From Diphasiastrum complanatum (Eukaryota > Streptophyta > Lycopodiopsida > Lycopodiales > Lycopodiaceae): a stretch of DNA of 64,000 nt. Positions 10,684-20,062 of the stretch are shown piece after piece (position 1 is the stretch's first letter; every line of letters begins with the position of its first letter). A program made the translations under genes and the position numbers. The notes under the pieces were generated by a model that saw only the letters and a program-made list of their open reading frames with translations, was not told the DNA's origin and did not search any database. The stretch is from NCBI GenBank assembly GCA_029204225.1, contig CM055106.1, positions 5,840,361 to 5,904,360 of the forward strand, read 5' to 3'.

Positions 10684-10853
10684 CACCCTATTCCATATTG
10701 GACATATATAGAGTTGTTAATTTCTCTTCGTATTAGTTTTAGACTCCATGTATTTCTATTTTCGTTATTTGGAGATGTTCATATTATGCTCCCTTAGTTG
10801 CTTCACACTTGCTACTTCGTCTTATACACCTTTTGGGCAACAAAGACATTAAT

Positions 10854-10857
<4 letters not shown>

Positions 10858-10900
<43 letters not shown>
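10858..10900. repeat. (TC)n microsatellite, 43 bases
   Basis: Uninterrupted CT repeat directly after AAAGACATTAATAAAA. A similar pre-tail sequence followed by CTTTCTTTCTCTCTC occurs at 49460-49520, so this may be the simple-repeat tail of a LINE. Confidence 0.9.
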
Positions 10901-10903
<3 letters not shown>

Positions 10904-11986
10904 AACCTGAACACGAATTTCCTTTCATCACAACCAAAACCGGCCGATTCGAAGAGCAGATTCGTGCAACATTGAAACCCTCTCCTTACTAAGTGGATAA
11001 GATGGGACCATGGGCCAAGTGGTAGGGCACAAGAGCCTCTTGGAACATGTGCCATGCTAATGTATGCTTTGACCCTATTTATCCCTCAAGAGTCTCCAAA
11101 CCACTACCAAAAAGATTACTTGGCATAATTCTGCATTTGGTTGTTTACCAATCCCTTGAGCTTTCTAAATGAGACTCATACATGCAGTTCCTTCAAGAGA
11201 AAGGCCTCCAATTCATCTGACAACTAATTCATTATTAAAGGACCTAACTTTAATTGGGCCTTGACAAACTAATCTTTACAATACAATTATTTTTTTCTAG
11301 CGAAGCCTCTTCAAAGAAAAATTGATGCCTCAAAAAGTGATAGGTTTGTTTTGAGTTTAGGGATTAGGCTACCTATAGATTGGAGATCAAACTAAGTGCT
11401 AGTAGGTAGTTTACGACAATATATTTCATTTTGAAAAAACCATGTGGATGTGGTGTTTCCCCATTACCTCCACCCCTTGAAATGTCCTAATGTTCGCCCA
11501 TTCTCATTTCCTTGGAAATAAGGTATGTGATGCTTCATTTGATATTGTGGTCAAAGCTCTATGAAATCAATGTACTAGCAAGCTGCATAAGTTGGTGGTT
11601 CATAGTACATGTCGTGTGTCAACATGAAGAAGTTTGGGCTAGGAGGGTGTTGACGCTTGAGAGAATGATAGTGAGACGCGTGCCTCATTTCTTCTTATGC
11701 ACAATTGGTCGGGTGGTGACAATAGCAACATTGTTGGGTTGAAATTATGGTGATATACTTCTAAGTTACTTATCTAGATCGTGTGCCAACCAAGAAATAT
11801 GTTAAAATGAAATTGTAAACAAGGTGTGGGATCAGAGGCCAATTTTTCACAAACTGTTTTCCAATGATGGGACAATCCAAATTCGGAAAATAAAAAATTG
11901 AATTTATATGAATCAACTGAGGACTATGCAAATCAATGTATTACCAAAAGTCCTATCACACAACAGATAAGAGATGAATCACCTTG
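10901..11986. other. intergenic, no gene seen
   Basis: No coding frame or element was recognised. At 11012-11030 GGGCCAAGTGGTAGGGCA resembles a pol III A box, but no B box follows, so at most a broken SINE head. Confidence 0.5.
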
Positions 11987-12766
11987 TCATTCACTGAGAT
12001 CAATGTCTGCTTTCAGTAGTTCGCCGAGTTCTTTCTCCAATAACGACATCAACTTGGCTTTTGTGCGCCGATACACCCACGCTTTTTTATCTTCATGCCA
12101 ATCAAATCTAGCCGGCCCACTCACCGGAGATGAAAGCCATATTTGCCGATTTGGCGTCTGCTTATTGATCACATAGGTCCCCATGCTTCCAAGACGAACT
12201 GTCAAAACCCCTTCTGCATGGTCTGTGTCAAATCCATCCACTTCCAGATCCTCCCCATACGCTTCAATCCGCTCTTGCAGATGCTCCAGTGTCCTATCGG
12301 CAATATTATGGAAATCCCTTTCCAATAAAGAGCTGTAATCCACCGCAACAGGGCCTTCTGAACCTTTCTTGTCTGCAGAGCCGGCCATAGAACTGTACCA
12401 TCTTATCCTAGATTCACAGATCTGCCTCCTTAACGGATATGCCTCATTTCCGGCCATAGTCGAAATGATATTTCTATATGGACAGAAAGGCTGGCATTGT
12501 GACAAGATCTTCATATCCATAAACCCTAGACTTGATTCTTTATTTTTTAACCCTGGACTTGTTTGCTTATGACTATCTGACCCTAATGAAGGCAGGCAAG
12601 CCTCGTTATTTGATTTATCTGAAACGGCGTACCTGCCAATACCGATTTCTGATGAGGCCGTGGCTGATTTTTCATTGCTGCAAAAGATGGATCGTCGCAA
12701 AGCGCTAGGGGGATGTTTCGGCATATGAGCAGAAAAATGAACGCGACTTAATTTGAGAAGCCTCAT
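11987..12766 (-). CDS. FH: frataxin, mitochondrial, single exon
   Basis: 259-residue frataxin, the mitochondrial protein that binds iron and stimulates the NFS1-ISU cysteine desulfurase complex in Fe-S cluster assembly. Residues about 143-250 form the frataxin fold: the acidic first helix (LLERDFHNIADRTLEHLQER, EDLEVDGFDTDHAEGVL) and the conserved sheet GTYVINKQTPNRQIWLSSPV, SGPARFDW, WVYRRTKAKL. RIRWYSS at about 120-126 looks like a matrix-processing site, giving an unusually long presequence; Arabidopsis frataxin is about 187 residues. I chose ATG at 12766; the frame is open slightly further but without another ATG. No stop, shift or intron is seen. Lack of introns is odd for a plant frataxin and could mean a retrocopy, but no poly(A) tail or target duplication is visible. 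Probably functional. Confidence 0.94.
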   Translation of the reverse strand: MRLLKLSRVHFSAHMPKHPPSALRRSIFCSNEKSATASSEIGIGRYAVSDKSNNEACLPSLGSDSHKQTSPGLKNKESSLGFMDMKILSQCQPFCPYRNIISTMAGNEAYPLRRQICESRIRWYSSMAGSADKKGSEGPVAVDYSSLLERDFHNIADRTLEHLQERIEAYGEDLEVDGFDTDHAEGVLTVRLGSMGTYVINKQTPNRQIWLSSPVSGPARFDWHEDKKAWVYRRTKAKLMSLLEKELGELLKADIDLSE

Positions 12767-12785
12767 TTTGTGCTGCCACAACCAT
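12705..12785 (-). other. upstream ORF overlapping the frataxin start
   Basis: ATG at 12785 opens 26 codons (MVVAAQNEASQ...) in another frame and ends at TAG at 12705, past the frataxin ATG at 12766. Ribosomes using it would miss the main start, so it could lower frataxin translation. Confidence 0.5.
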
Positions 12786-12823
12786 CAAAACCGGCTTTTC
12801 TCTGAATTGCTGTATTTCACCAT
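12785..12823 (-). other. upstream ORF of 12 codons with strong start context
   Basis: MVKYSNSEKSRF then TGA. Its start GCCATGG has G at -3 and +4, better than the frataxin start AAAATGA. It ends 19 bases before the main ATG and overlaps the next upstream ATG by one base. Confidence 0.5.
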
Positions 12824-12860
12824 GGCAGAGGGTAAACCCTAGCTTCGCCTTTACCCTACA

Positions 12861-12887
12861 GCCATCGCCATCGCCATCGCCATCGCC
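12861..12887. repeat. (GCCATC)4.5 hexanucleotide repeat
   Basis: Four and a half perfect copies of GCCATC in the presumed 5' UTR of frataxin. Read on the minus strand it is (GATGGC)n. Confidence 0.85.
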
Positions 12888-12992
12888 GAATAGCCAAGGA
12901 AGGAGGATCGATGTCTTTATGGAGCTTCGGGACACCTACGAGGTTTAGTCCCGCGCCGTTGGATTTGCAACATTCACCTCTCGCTAGATTAG

Positions 12993-13040
12993 CTGATACG
13001 TGGCAGCCATCCAAGGGTTGGCAGGGCTTTTATGGCCAAT
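12993..13040 (-). promoter_or_regulatory. likely frataxin promoter
   Basis: On the minus strand: an ATTGG (reverse CCAAT) at 13036-13040, a TATA-like CATAAAAG at 13027-13034, and CCACGTA at 12997-13003. A start about 30 bases after the TATA would give a 5' UTR of about 230 bases containing the two upstream ORFs. Confidence 0.4.
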
Positions 13041-13785
13041 CAATGTGAAGCCTTTTCCCTTGGTTCCACCCTAAAGGCCCTCCAAGCCTAAGGGGGTTGG
13101 AGCATGAGCTAACAAACAAACTTGAGGCGGGCGTAGTAGCAATTTCATTTTTTTCTTTGATCTGGGCTAGTTATTGTTTCTTGGTGATGACATCATCAAA
13201 ATCGCAACGTCGTAACCTTTGTGGTGATAACATCATCAAGGAACCAATTACGTTGATAATTGTCGTAGTGATGAGGTGTCTACCGTTCGTGTTGGATTAC
13301 AATGAGACTTGGAAAAATTTTGCATGGTAACCAAATTCCCCATATACTCAAAATAAAATGAGATTGATACACAATTGTAAACTACCAAAATGAGTTTCAC
13401 ATTAGGATGCATCATATCATTGTTCCTTCCACTCGATCTAGATGCTCCCTCATGAAGGCTCGGCACTTTCACCATTGTTGAACCCGTCCCTTATTGGCCA
13501 TTTTCGGCTTACTTTTTGGCCCTTATGCCTCAAATGCTTAGTAGTTTACTCGAGGAGTATAGCAACAAGGTGCAAACATAGTACTGCCAGCATAGGTTCT
13601 TCAGCAATTAGATTTAAAGCATAACATCGAAGTTCAAAAAGAGACTAGGTTTGAAGGCTTTTCTTAGACTGCTTATAAAAAGCAAAATGGGCAGCTATTC
13701 TGCGACATGCCATTTTAATTTTTTTGAGGTAGATTATGTTTTTTAAATGAAAGTTTTGTTTCATAATGGTCATGTCACCCAATTA
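13041..13785. other. intergenic, no gene seen
   Basis: Short frames only; no domain, element end or repeat recognised. Confidence 0.5.
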
Positions 13786-13789
13786 TCCA

Positions 13790-13922
13790 TTACATAATGG
13801 AAGGAGCCAGGGTAGATGACATTTAGCTCAATAAGGAATTACGGGCTTGGCCCCTCCGAACCTCACCTATGAGTCCTTATCGAGTAGAATGTCATCTGCC
13901 TAGCTCCTTCCATAATACATTT
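13790..13922. ncRNA. foldback like a plant miRNA precursor (candidate)
   Basis: Two arms of about 43 bases pair with few mismatches: left 13796-13838 starts AATGGAAGGAGCCAGGGTAG and its partner is 13879-13915, whose reverse complement reads TATGGAAGGAGCTAGGCAGA. Both go on with GATGACATT and ATAAGGA. The loop is about 40 bases. Size and mismatch pattern fit a MIRNA hairpin, but no known mature sequence was recognised and a MITE relic is equally possible. Confidence 0.4.
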
Positions 13923-14368
13923 GAGATTGTTTTAGAAGATGGTTATCTAGAAGCTTTGCGTTGAGATCTATATTTTATGACATTCAAATATATGAGATTG
14001 TTATTTTGTGCAAGGTCAATAATAGGAAAAACATGATTACTATATCACAAGCAGCCTTTGCTTAAACAACTCATTCAATTTGTCGAAAAATGAAAAATAA
14101 ATAAAATTACTTTTTAGAAAACATAGAAAATAAACAAAACCAATTATAATTCCCAGACTCACCTAGGAGTAACACCTTAGCTTTTAGCAAATCTTTAGCT
14201 TACCTCTATCAAGGCAAATCAAATAACAATATAATTAGGCGCAAGATTGAAGCTAAAGTGGATAGCTTTAGTTTTTTTATTGGTGAGACAAAAATTAGTT
14301 ATCAAATATTAAAAAGATAACTCAATCTCCAATAACTAGAAATGCCTTTATGCCAATGGAGGAGAAGT

Positions 14369-14421
14369 GGTATTGAACCCATAATTTCATGTTTGAAAGT
14401 GAAGGACCATACCACTTGCCC
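14369..14421 (-). repeat. tRNA-derived SINE-like head
   Basis: Minus strand A box GGGCAAGTGGTATGG (14421-14407), then B box GGGTTCAATACC (14380-14369) 26 bases on. This is the pol III promoter layout of a plant tRNA-derived SINE. Body and tail are not defined. Confidence 0.45.
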
Positions 14422-14449
14422 CTAGTACCCAATAATAATTATCCTTGCT

Positions 14450-14705
14450 TATATTAAAAATGATGGGAAAACCCATGACAAAAAAAATCCCATGACCATA
14501 CAAGAAGATTAAAGTATATAAAATAATACCGCAAAACGGCAAAAATGAATTAAGCTAATCACAACCTTAGTAAAACTAAAAAAAGTAAGCTAATTACTCA
14601 AAACCAACTGCCTAATGTAAATCACTAACTAAAATAGATCCACTAATAGGTAACGCAGGAAGCTTTGAAGCAGCCGCTCCTGCAAACTGAGCCCGTCGAA
14701 GAATT
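14450..14705. repeat. repeat shared with 30060-30345
   Basis: The blocks AAACCCATGA, AGAAGATTAAAGTATATAAA and GCAGGAAGCTTTGAAGCAGC recur at 30060-30345 in the same order and orientation. It includes the tail of the RT at 14612-15261, so it is probably the 3' end of that LINE family. Confidence 0.75.
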
Positions 14706-15430
14706 GAAAGCCCCTGTGAACGTTGTAATGCAATAGAAATATGTTGATGGTAGAAAGAAACAATGACGGAAGGTAAGGTAATGCTTTGTCCTTGGCGTTT
14801 CACCATAAGCTCCGCACATAAAGACAAAAAATCATTAAATTTCTTGTGAAGAGAACCATATGTTTCCAAGGCAAAGGAGATGAAACTTCATCGGGTGCAC
14901 GATCATTATAATCTCGCTCCTTTTCTTGACCTATGTGAGATGCAGCGACCCCTTGCGTGGTGGAATCATCCGCAATAGAGGGGAATAAACAGGAGGAAAA
15001 AGCTAAAGCTGTGACACGCAATGCACGATAATGTGCTAAAGCAAAGAGAGGACCACCTAGGGGATCCCCCTGTCGAGTTCCCTCAGCAAAAGAAATGACG
15101 GTAACATCACCAGTACGAGAAGCATGACTAAAGTATAAAAGAGAACTTTTAGAAGAAGCTCCGAACAAAAGGAATAAGCATGGCAAGTGTATCCTGAGCA
15201 CCACGAAGTTCTTGAAAGATAGACTCTCGAGAAACAAATTTGAAAGCATTACCAACATCAACTTGTAAAACTACTCAGTCACGATGAAGATCCAAAATAG
15301 CACGTAAAGCATGAACGACCGTCTCACAACCATCAAGAGTAGCACACCCAAATTGAAAAGGAAAAAGATGAGCATGAAATGTCTCTTGAAACTAGAAACA
15401 AAGTGCATAAACTCACTGCAATTTGACGCA
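14612..15430 (-). pseudogene. non-LTR (R2/LINE-like) reverse transcriptase relic
   Basis: The minus strand shows LYFSHASRTGDVTVISFAEG, GTRQGDPLGGPLFALAHYRA and the catalytic box FPSIADDSTT (family F/L-A-D-D). After a frame change the family's C-terminal block SILRRAQFAGAAASKLPALP is seen at 14612-14869. The upstream part, to about 15430, is readable only in pieces and overlaps the inverted copy described next. I recognise this as a widespread plant and fungal non-LTR RT type but give no family name. Confidence 0.75.
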
Positions 15431-16107
15431 CACCACCAGAATCATCTGTGGTGAACAGTTGAGCATCGTACGAGGCATCATCATCGTTACGTTGATGATG
15501 CCTGGTACGATACTCAACTGTTCGCCATAGATGATTCTAGTGGTGCGTCCAATTGGGTGAACGATGATGCCTGGTACGATACTCAACTGTTCGCCACAGA
15601 TTATTCTGGTGGTGCGCATCAAATTGCAGTGAGTTTATACAGGTTTGTGGCAAGGGCACTTTGTTTTCAGTTTCGAGAGGCATTTCATGTTCATCTTTTT
15701 CCTTTTCAATTTGGGTGTGCTACTCCTGAAGGCTGTGAGACGGTCGTTCATGCTTTACGTGCTATTTTGGATCTTCATTTTGACTGGATAGTTTTACGAT
15801 GATGATGCCTCGTACGATGCTCAACTGTTCACCATAGATGATTCTAGTGGTGCGTCCAATTGGGTGAACGATGATGCCTGGTACGATACTCAACTGTTCG
15901 CCACAGATTATTCTGGTGGTGCGCATCAAATTGCAGTGAGTTTATATAGGTTTGTGGCAAGGGCACTTTGTTTTCAGTTTCGAGAGGCATTTCATGTTCA
16001 TCTTTTTTCTTTTCAATTTGGGTGTGCTACTCCTGAAGGCTGTGAGACGGTCGTTCATGCTTTACGTGCTATTTTGGATCTTCATTTTGACTGGATAGTT
16101 TTACAAG
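15262..16107. repeat. inverted repeat plus tandem duplication of an RT segment
   Basis: An RT segment of about 220 bases lies in minus orientation at 15262-15482 and in plus orientation at 15494-15800; the centre of the palindrome is near 15485. The plus copy is then repeated in tandem (15494-15800 and 15801-16107, period 307). The shared ends include GATGATGCCT and ACTCAACTGTTCGCC. Confidence 0.85.
15557..15802 (+). pseudogene. RT fragment, first tandem copy
   Basis: Plus-strand frame AVSLYRFVARALCFQFREAF and QFGCATPEGCETVVHALRAI, LDLHFDWIVL. This is the fingers/palm start of the same RT family as 14612-15430, ending before the first catalytic Asp block. Only a fragment. Confidence 0.7.
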
Positions 16108-16166
16108 TTGATGTTGCTGATGCTTTCAAATATGTTTCTCATAATCAGCCCAATGATGATGCCTAG
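15864..16166 (+). pseudogene. RT fragment, second tandem copy
   Basis: Same as the first copy but continues through WIVLQVDVADAFKYVSH, which contains the first catalytic Asp (VDVADAF). It then breaks into a third GATGATGCCT piece at 16155. Confidence 0.7.
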
Positions 16167-16449
16167 TATGATACTCAATTGTTCGCCACAGATGATTTTC
16201 TTCCTCTGTTGCAATCCATTGCGATGATAGACATAGAGCTTTTGAACTGTATATGAAGACTGCTCCAACTACTAATTAGTCCTTCTTGAGTGATAAAAAC
16301 TCTCAAAAAACTAATTGCTATAACATGAAAACAACATGCAATAGACATGCACTAACATGCATAAACATGCACTTAGTTTTCCGGTGAAGGCACTGAAATG
16401 CAAGAGAATTCTAACACATGCAAAAGAAGAGAGAGAGAGAAACACATGC

Positions 16450-16481
<32 letters not shown>

Positions 16482-17726
16482 GAGAATGCTTCTCTTGATT
16501 GAAAACCAAGAGGTCCGATTGGACAAGCCTATGTTCTTCACCAATTTGCAACTTGTTGATCCGTGCTGTTTGCTGGAAAAATCAGCAACTATGCTCCAAC
16601 TTCGGGTGAACACCAAGGGAAGATTAGGCAACGGAAACACCAAGGGAAGATGGCAACGGATTGAGCTGGAAATTGTGTCCCCTAGCTCGCCCAAGTGTAT
16701 AGAAGAGATCCCATTTTGATTTGTTCTTATGCCAATCAACCTGAGCTTATCTCTAAATTGATTCTTGATTAGACAAACATAGGTCTGCCAGGAAACTGTG
16801 CGTAAATTGGCATGCAATTTCTGACAACAGAGCATGCACTGATTTTCTGAGCACCTTTTTAGTTTTCACCTGGAAACCTCCGCTCTCTGCTACAAAGCTT
16901 CGCTGACTGTAAGCTGAACTAAAAGCTGGTGTATCAACTTTTGGGAGTGGAAATCCTCAAAAATTACAAAATATGTGCTGATCTGAAACTGCATGACAGA
17001 CTTGGAAAAGAACTTCTGATAACCTCAAAAGAAAAAAACTTTCGAATATTCCTGTGATTCTGGCGGGCGCCTCAAAGATGATGCACACAAACAAGCGTCG
17101 GCCTTGCTGAAGCAACAGTCCAACAAAACATAGGTAGCTCAAGTTCGTAGGCAACTAGGCAACTACTTCAACAATTCCTGATCTGAGCTAGTAGCAGCTA
17201 CTGGCTGTCATGTGCCCAATGTAGCTGGCTGTCTGGTAACTGTAATTATTTATCCTGAAAACTTCAGCAATATGAGTAGCAATCTCCGATAGCAGCAAAT
17301 TCCAGTTGTGAATAATCTGATTTAATACAGATTTTCAACAATATAGATCTCCAACACTAGCAACCATCTCCCAATAGCAATCTACAGCGATGAATCTTAC
17401 TTTGATGAGATGTGGTGATTTGCAGTTGTGCATGCCTATGTAGACCTCCAACTTGCAATTCTGCTGCAAACTTGTTATCCTGCAAAACTTGTGTGACATC
17501 CAAACTTGCATGTAACAACATGCAACGTTGTACCTAACTCCAGTAGTGTTCCCTCAGCAGCAGCTGTTTGGATTCCAGCAAGGATCGATCTTTTGGTTCA
17601 GCGAATCTTCTCAGCAGTTGTCTTCCCACAGCATCTTTGTTCTTGCAGCAGATAACCCACTCAGCCTCTTAGTTGACCAGTAGCAACACACACTCTCTCA
17701 CATCTGAACCTGGCTCTCTGATACCA
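16140..17726 (-). mobile_element. leader and primer site of LTR element E
   Basis: Minus strand TGGTATCAGAGAGCCA at 17726-17711 is a tRNA-Met-type primer site after an LTR-like end. The 1.5 kb that follow hold no intact ORF: CAG/CTG-rich leader, then a block (16325-16940) present three times in the window. An inverted copy of 16140-17100 lies at 56305-57180, and a direct partial copy at 59695-60233. Confidence 0.5.
16428..16481. repeat. (GA)n microsatellites
   Basis: GA runs at 16428-16441 and 16456-16481, separated by AACACATGCAAAAGTA. The copies at 56.9 kb and 59.8 kb have much shorter runs. Confidence 0.9.
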
Positions 17727-18000
17727 TATTGGAATATACGATCCTACGGTTCTGGCTCTCATTGCATGGTGAACTAGTTTATGGGAATCCCGAAACACCT
17801 GAAGATGCTACGCCTTCATCAAGTAAAGCAAGCCCACCTTGTTTGCTTCTGCTGTAAACAGAGTCGGCAGCCTGATTACCTTCGCACGCTACTCCTCAAG
17901 TCGTCGCTGGCTGCTTGCTTCATCTGGAGAGTACCCAAATGACCAATGAACTCAAAATAAATAGAGATACATATTACAAACTCTTTGCAATTGCATGTTG
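17727..18000 (-). repeat. probable LTR end of element E
   Basis: Directly upstream (minus strand) of the primer site, ending TTCCAATA instead of the canonical CA. It contains an AT-rich CTATTTATTTTGAG on the minus strand at about 17950-17965 that could serve as TATA region. The outer end is not defined. Confidence 0.35.
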
Positions 18001-18421
18001 TTGGATGCTCTAAGCTAAGGCTCCACTTCATAAGAAACCCACTCTACATAGTGCTTTGATTTTTGCGAAATGACTAAGGACTTTTCTATGTTTTGCTCAT
18101 GTATCAAGCCCTGTGTGTGCATGTGCTTTTGTGTGTCTCTGTATCTTGCTAAAATCTTCTCAAAAAGTGAATACATAATTTTCCTTTGCTAAAGTCGTTA
18201 CATAAAATTCATTTATTTGAACTTCGTTATTTTCAAGTCGTCCAAAAATCAAATCGAAACTATATGGAAGCCCACTCGCATTGATGATCATCCAGGCAAT
18301 GTTCTTCATTTGTTGTTTTTGTACTATTAGTCTTGTCTCTTTAATTATGTTCATAAAGTTTGGCTAATTGATTAATTTTCAATCATAGTTAGTTGATCCT
18401 ACATTACCTTCAAAAAAAAAA
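18001..18421. other. non-coding, partly repeated at 56125-56305
   Basis: 18285-18470 recurs inverted at 56125-56305 (shared TTCATAAAGTTTGGCTAATT and GATCCTACATTACCTTC). No gene seen. Confidence 0.6.
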
Positions 18422-19296
18422 GTGGTAAAACAACTTGCCTACAAAACTAGTCCACCTACATTGGACATTAAAGCTATTCTGAATGCTCACCTCGTGGATC
18501 CTCAAGGTAATATAATTGCTAATAGAAAAGGGAGGGTGGTTTTGGACCGGCTCTATTCTTTATGCCAACGCCATTTTGACGACAAATTGTTTAGTAAATG
18601 GTCTGAACAACCTGCCGCCGATAAATGACAGGTTATTGGTACCCTTCGTGACGAATTCCAACAAGAAGAGAAATTCTAGGAGAAGGAAATTCATAAGCAT
18701 ATGAGCTTATGGATTAGGCATTGTCGTGATATGGCACAATGAGCTTATAGGGATGGGCAATCCAAGCCCTCTTGGTATTCAAGAAATGATTGGAACCGTG
18801 TAAAAGCGGATGAACGAACACCAGATAAATACAAGATTCAGAAAGATGTTGCGACCGCTAGGATGCATGGGATAGGCAATTCTAGGTTGGGCTCAAGCGG
18901 AAAGGTGGGATTGCAAGCAAGCATGGTAAGTGAACTTACACTACTCTTATAGTTTATCTTTGATTTCATATGCTTTTATTTTTTTAATTGCATTATGACT
19001 AGATGCTTCAACGTAGCCCTAAATTAATTTCAGCTTAAATTGAATGCCTGGATAGTTGGCGGACTATGGACGTCTGCCAACTAAGGAGGAATACGAATTT
19101 GCCTACAGGGAATCATACGACAAACTAAAGAGCGAGGGTCATTCTCCAAATGTAAGTACTAGTTTTTGTATTCATAGTAATGTGGTTTGTATTCCGACGT
19201 CAATTTTATTTAATTTAATACGATCAAACATTAAATATTAATGTAATTTGTTTGCTTGTGTTCATGCAGATTGGACGTCACGACGACAACGAGTAG
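18422..19296 (+). pseudogene. plant transposase-like (Ptta/En/Spm-type) gene, three exons
   Basis: One frame runs from 18422 to 18925 with three stops (about 18626, 18679, 18739) and reads LDIKAILNAHLVDPQGNII, IGTLRDEFQQEEKF, WYSRNDWNRVKADERTPDKY, ATARMHGIGNSRLGSSGKVG. Donor ATG|GTAAGT at 18926; acceptor GGATAG at 19055; exon 2 (19056-19151) ADYGRLPTKEEYEFAYRES; donor AAT|GTAAGT; acceptor TTCATGCAG; exon 3 (19270-19296) IGRHDDNE and stop. All joins are in frame. The order W..W, a basic helix, H-x-x-G and G-R-x-P-T-x-x-E resembles the plant transposase_24/Ptta domain; the assignment is by pattern only. Confidence 0.45.
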
Positions 19297-19784
19297 ATTA
19301 GGTTTATAGATTCTAGTTGATGTTTGATCTAGGAGACTCATGCGACATTAAAACACCAATTTTGTAATACATTGATTGACTCTTATGAAAATATTCGTGC
19401 TATATTGCCATGGCGAATTTAGAGATGTGGATTGACGTAATAACCAACTAAGAATTTAAACCACGTGCAAGGTCGAATTTCAAAACAACAATCAATATCA
19501 TATATAAAAATCTAAATGAAATTTATGATGTGCACAAAACAATGCAATAAAGTATTATCATTCATAATGGACATGAAGTAATGCAATAAAATACAAAACG
19601 AAAAGTGATTTAAGAATGAAAAGTACCTCATGCTTAGTTTGTTGTTTGATCCAAATGTTGAATGCAACTCAAAAATATTGTTTTAAAAACAATTCAAGAA
19701 CATCGCTTCTCAGCTCCAAGAACAGCACGATAAAAATGCGAGTGTTGTTTTTTACGCATTTTTTTATTTTTTTTACCTAATTTG
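19297..19784. other. non-coding
   Basis: AT-rich DNA after the transposase-like exons; nothing recognised. Confidence 0.5.
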
Positions 19785-19785
19785 G

Positions 19786-20062
19786 GACGTCGGAATCCGA
19801 CATCTAAACGCGTAGGATAGACATCGGACACACGTTGGCACACATCGGGCATCATTCTATATATACAGATGTCGGAATCTGACATGTTTTTTGGACGTTG
19901 CAATGCGACGTCCACGTCGAACCTTTTGCGGCATCTTTGGACGTCGCATTGCGATGTCCACGTGGATTACCTTCCTGCGATCAGGATTTTTGGTTGCGGA
20001 ATCCGCAGGTTGTGTTTGTCGGATTGCGACATGTTTTAAGGTCGTCGGATTTCGACGACCTT
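19786..20062. repeat. cluster of seven short palindromes
   Basis: Seven near-perfect inverted repeats of 13-25 bases lie in 277 bases: 19786-19804, 19868-19885, 19893-19913, 19939-19959, 19995-20007, 20017-20031, 20038-20062. Most have a core GGAATCC, GCAATGC or GCATTGC flanked by GACGTC/GATGTC arms. The last is AAGGTCGTCG, loop GATTT, CGACGACCTT. The stretch is richer in CG than its surroundings. Function unknown. Confidence 0.8.

Noticed and set aside
12705-12935. 76-codon minus frame with GDGDGDGDG
   Set aside because: Starts at GTG and translates the hexamer repeat; overlaps frataxin in another frame. Only its ATG part is kept as an upstream ORF.
16311-16835. 174-codon minus frame, repeated at 56579-57043 and 59718-60118
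   Set aside because: The frame is broken differently in each copy and shows no domain; conservation is that of the repeat, not of a protein.
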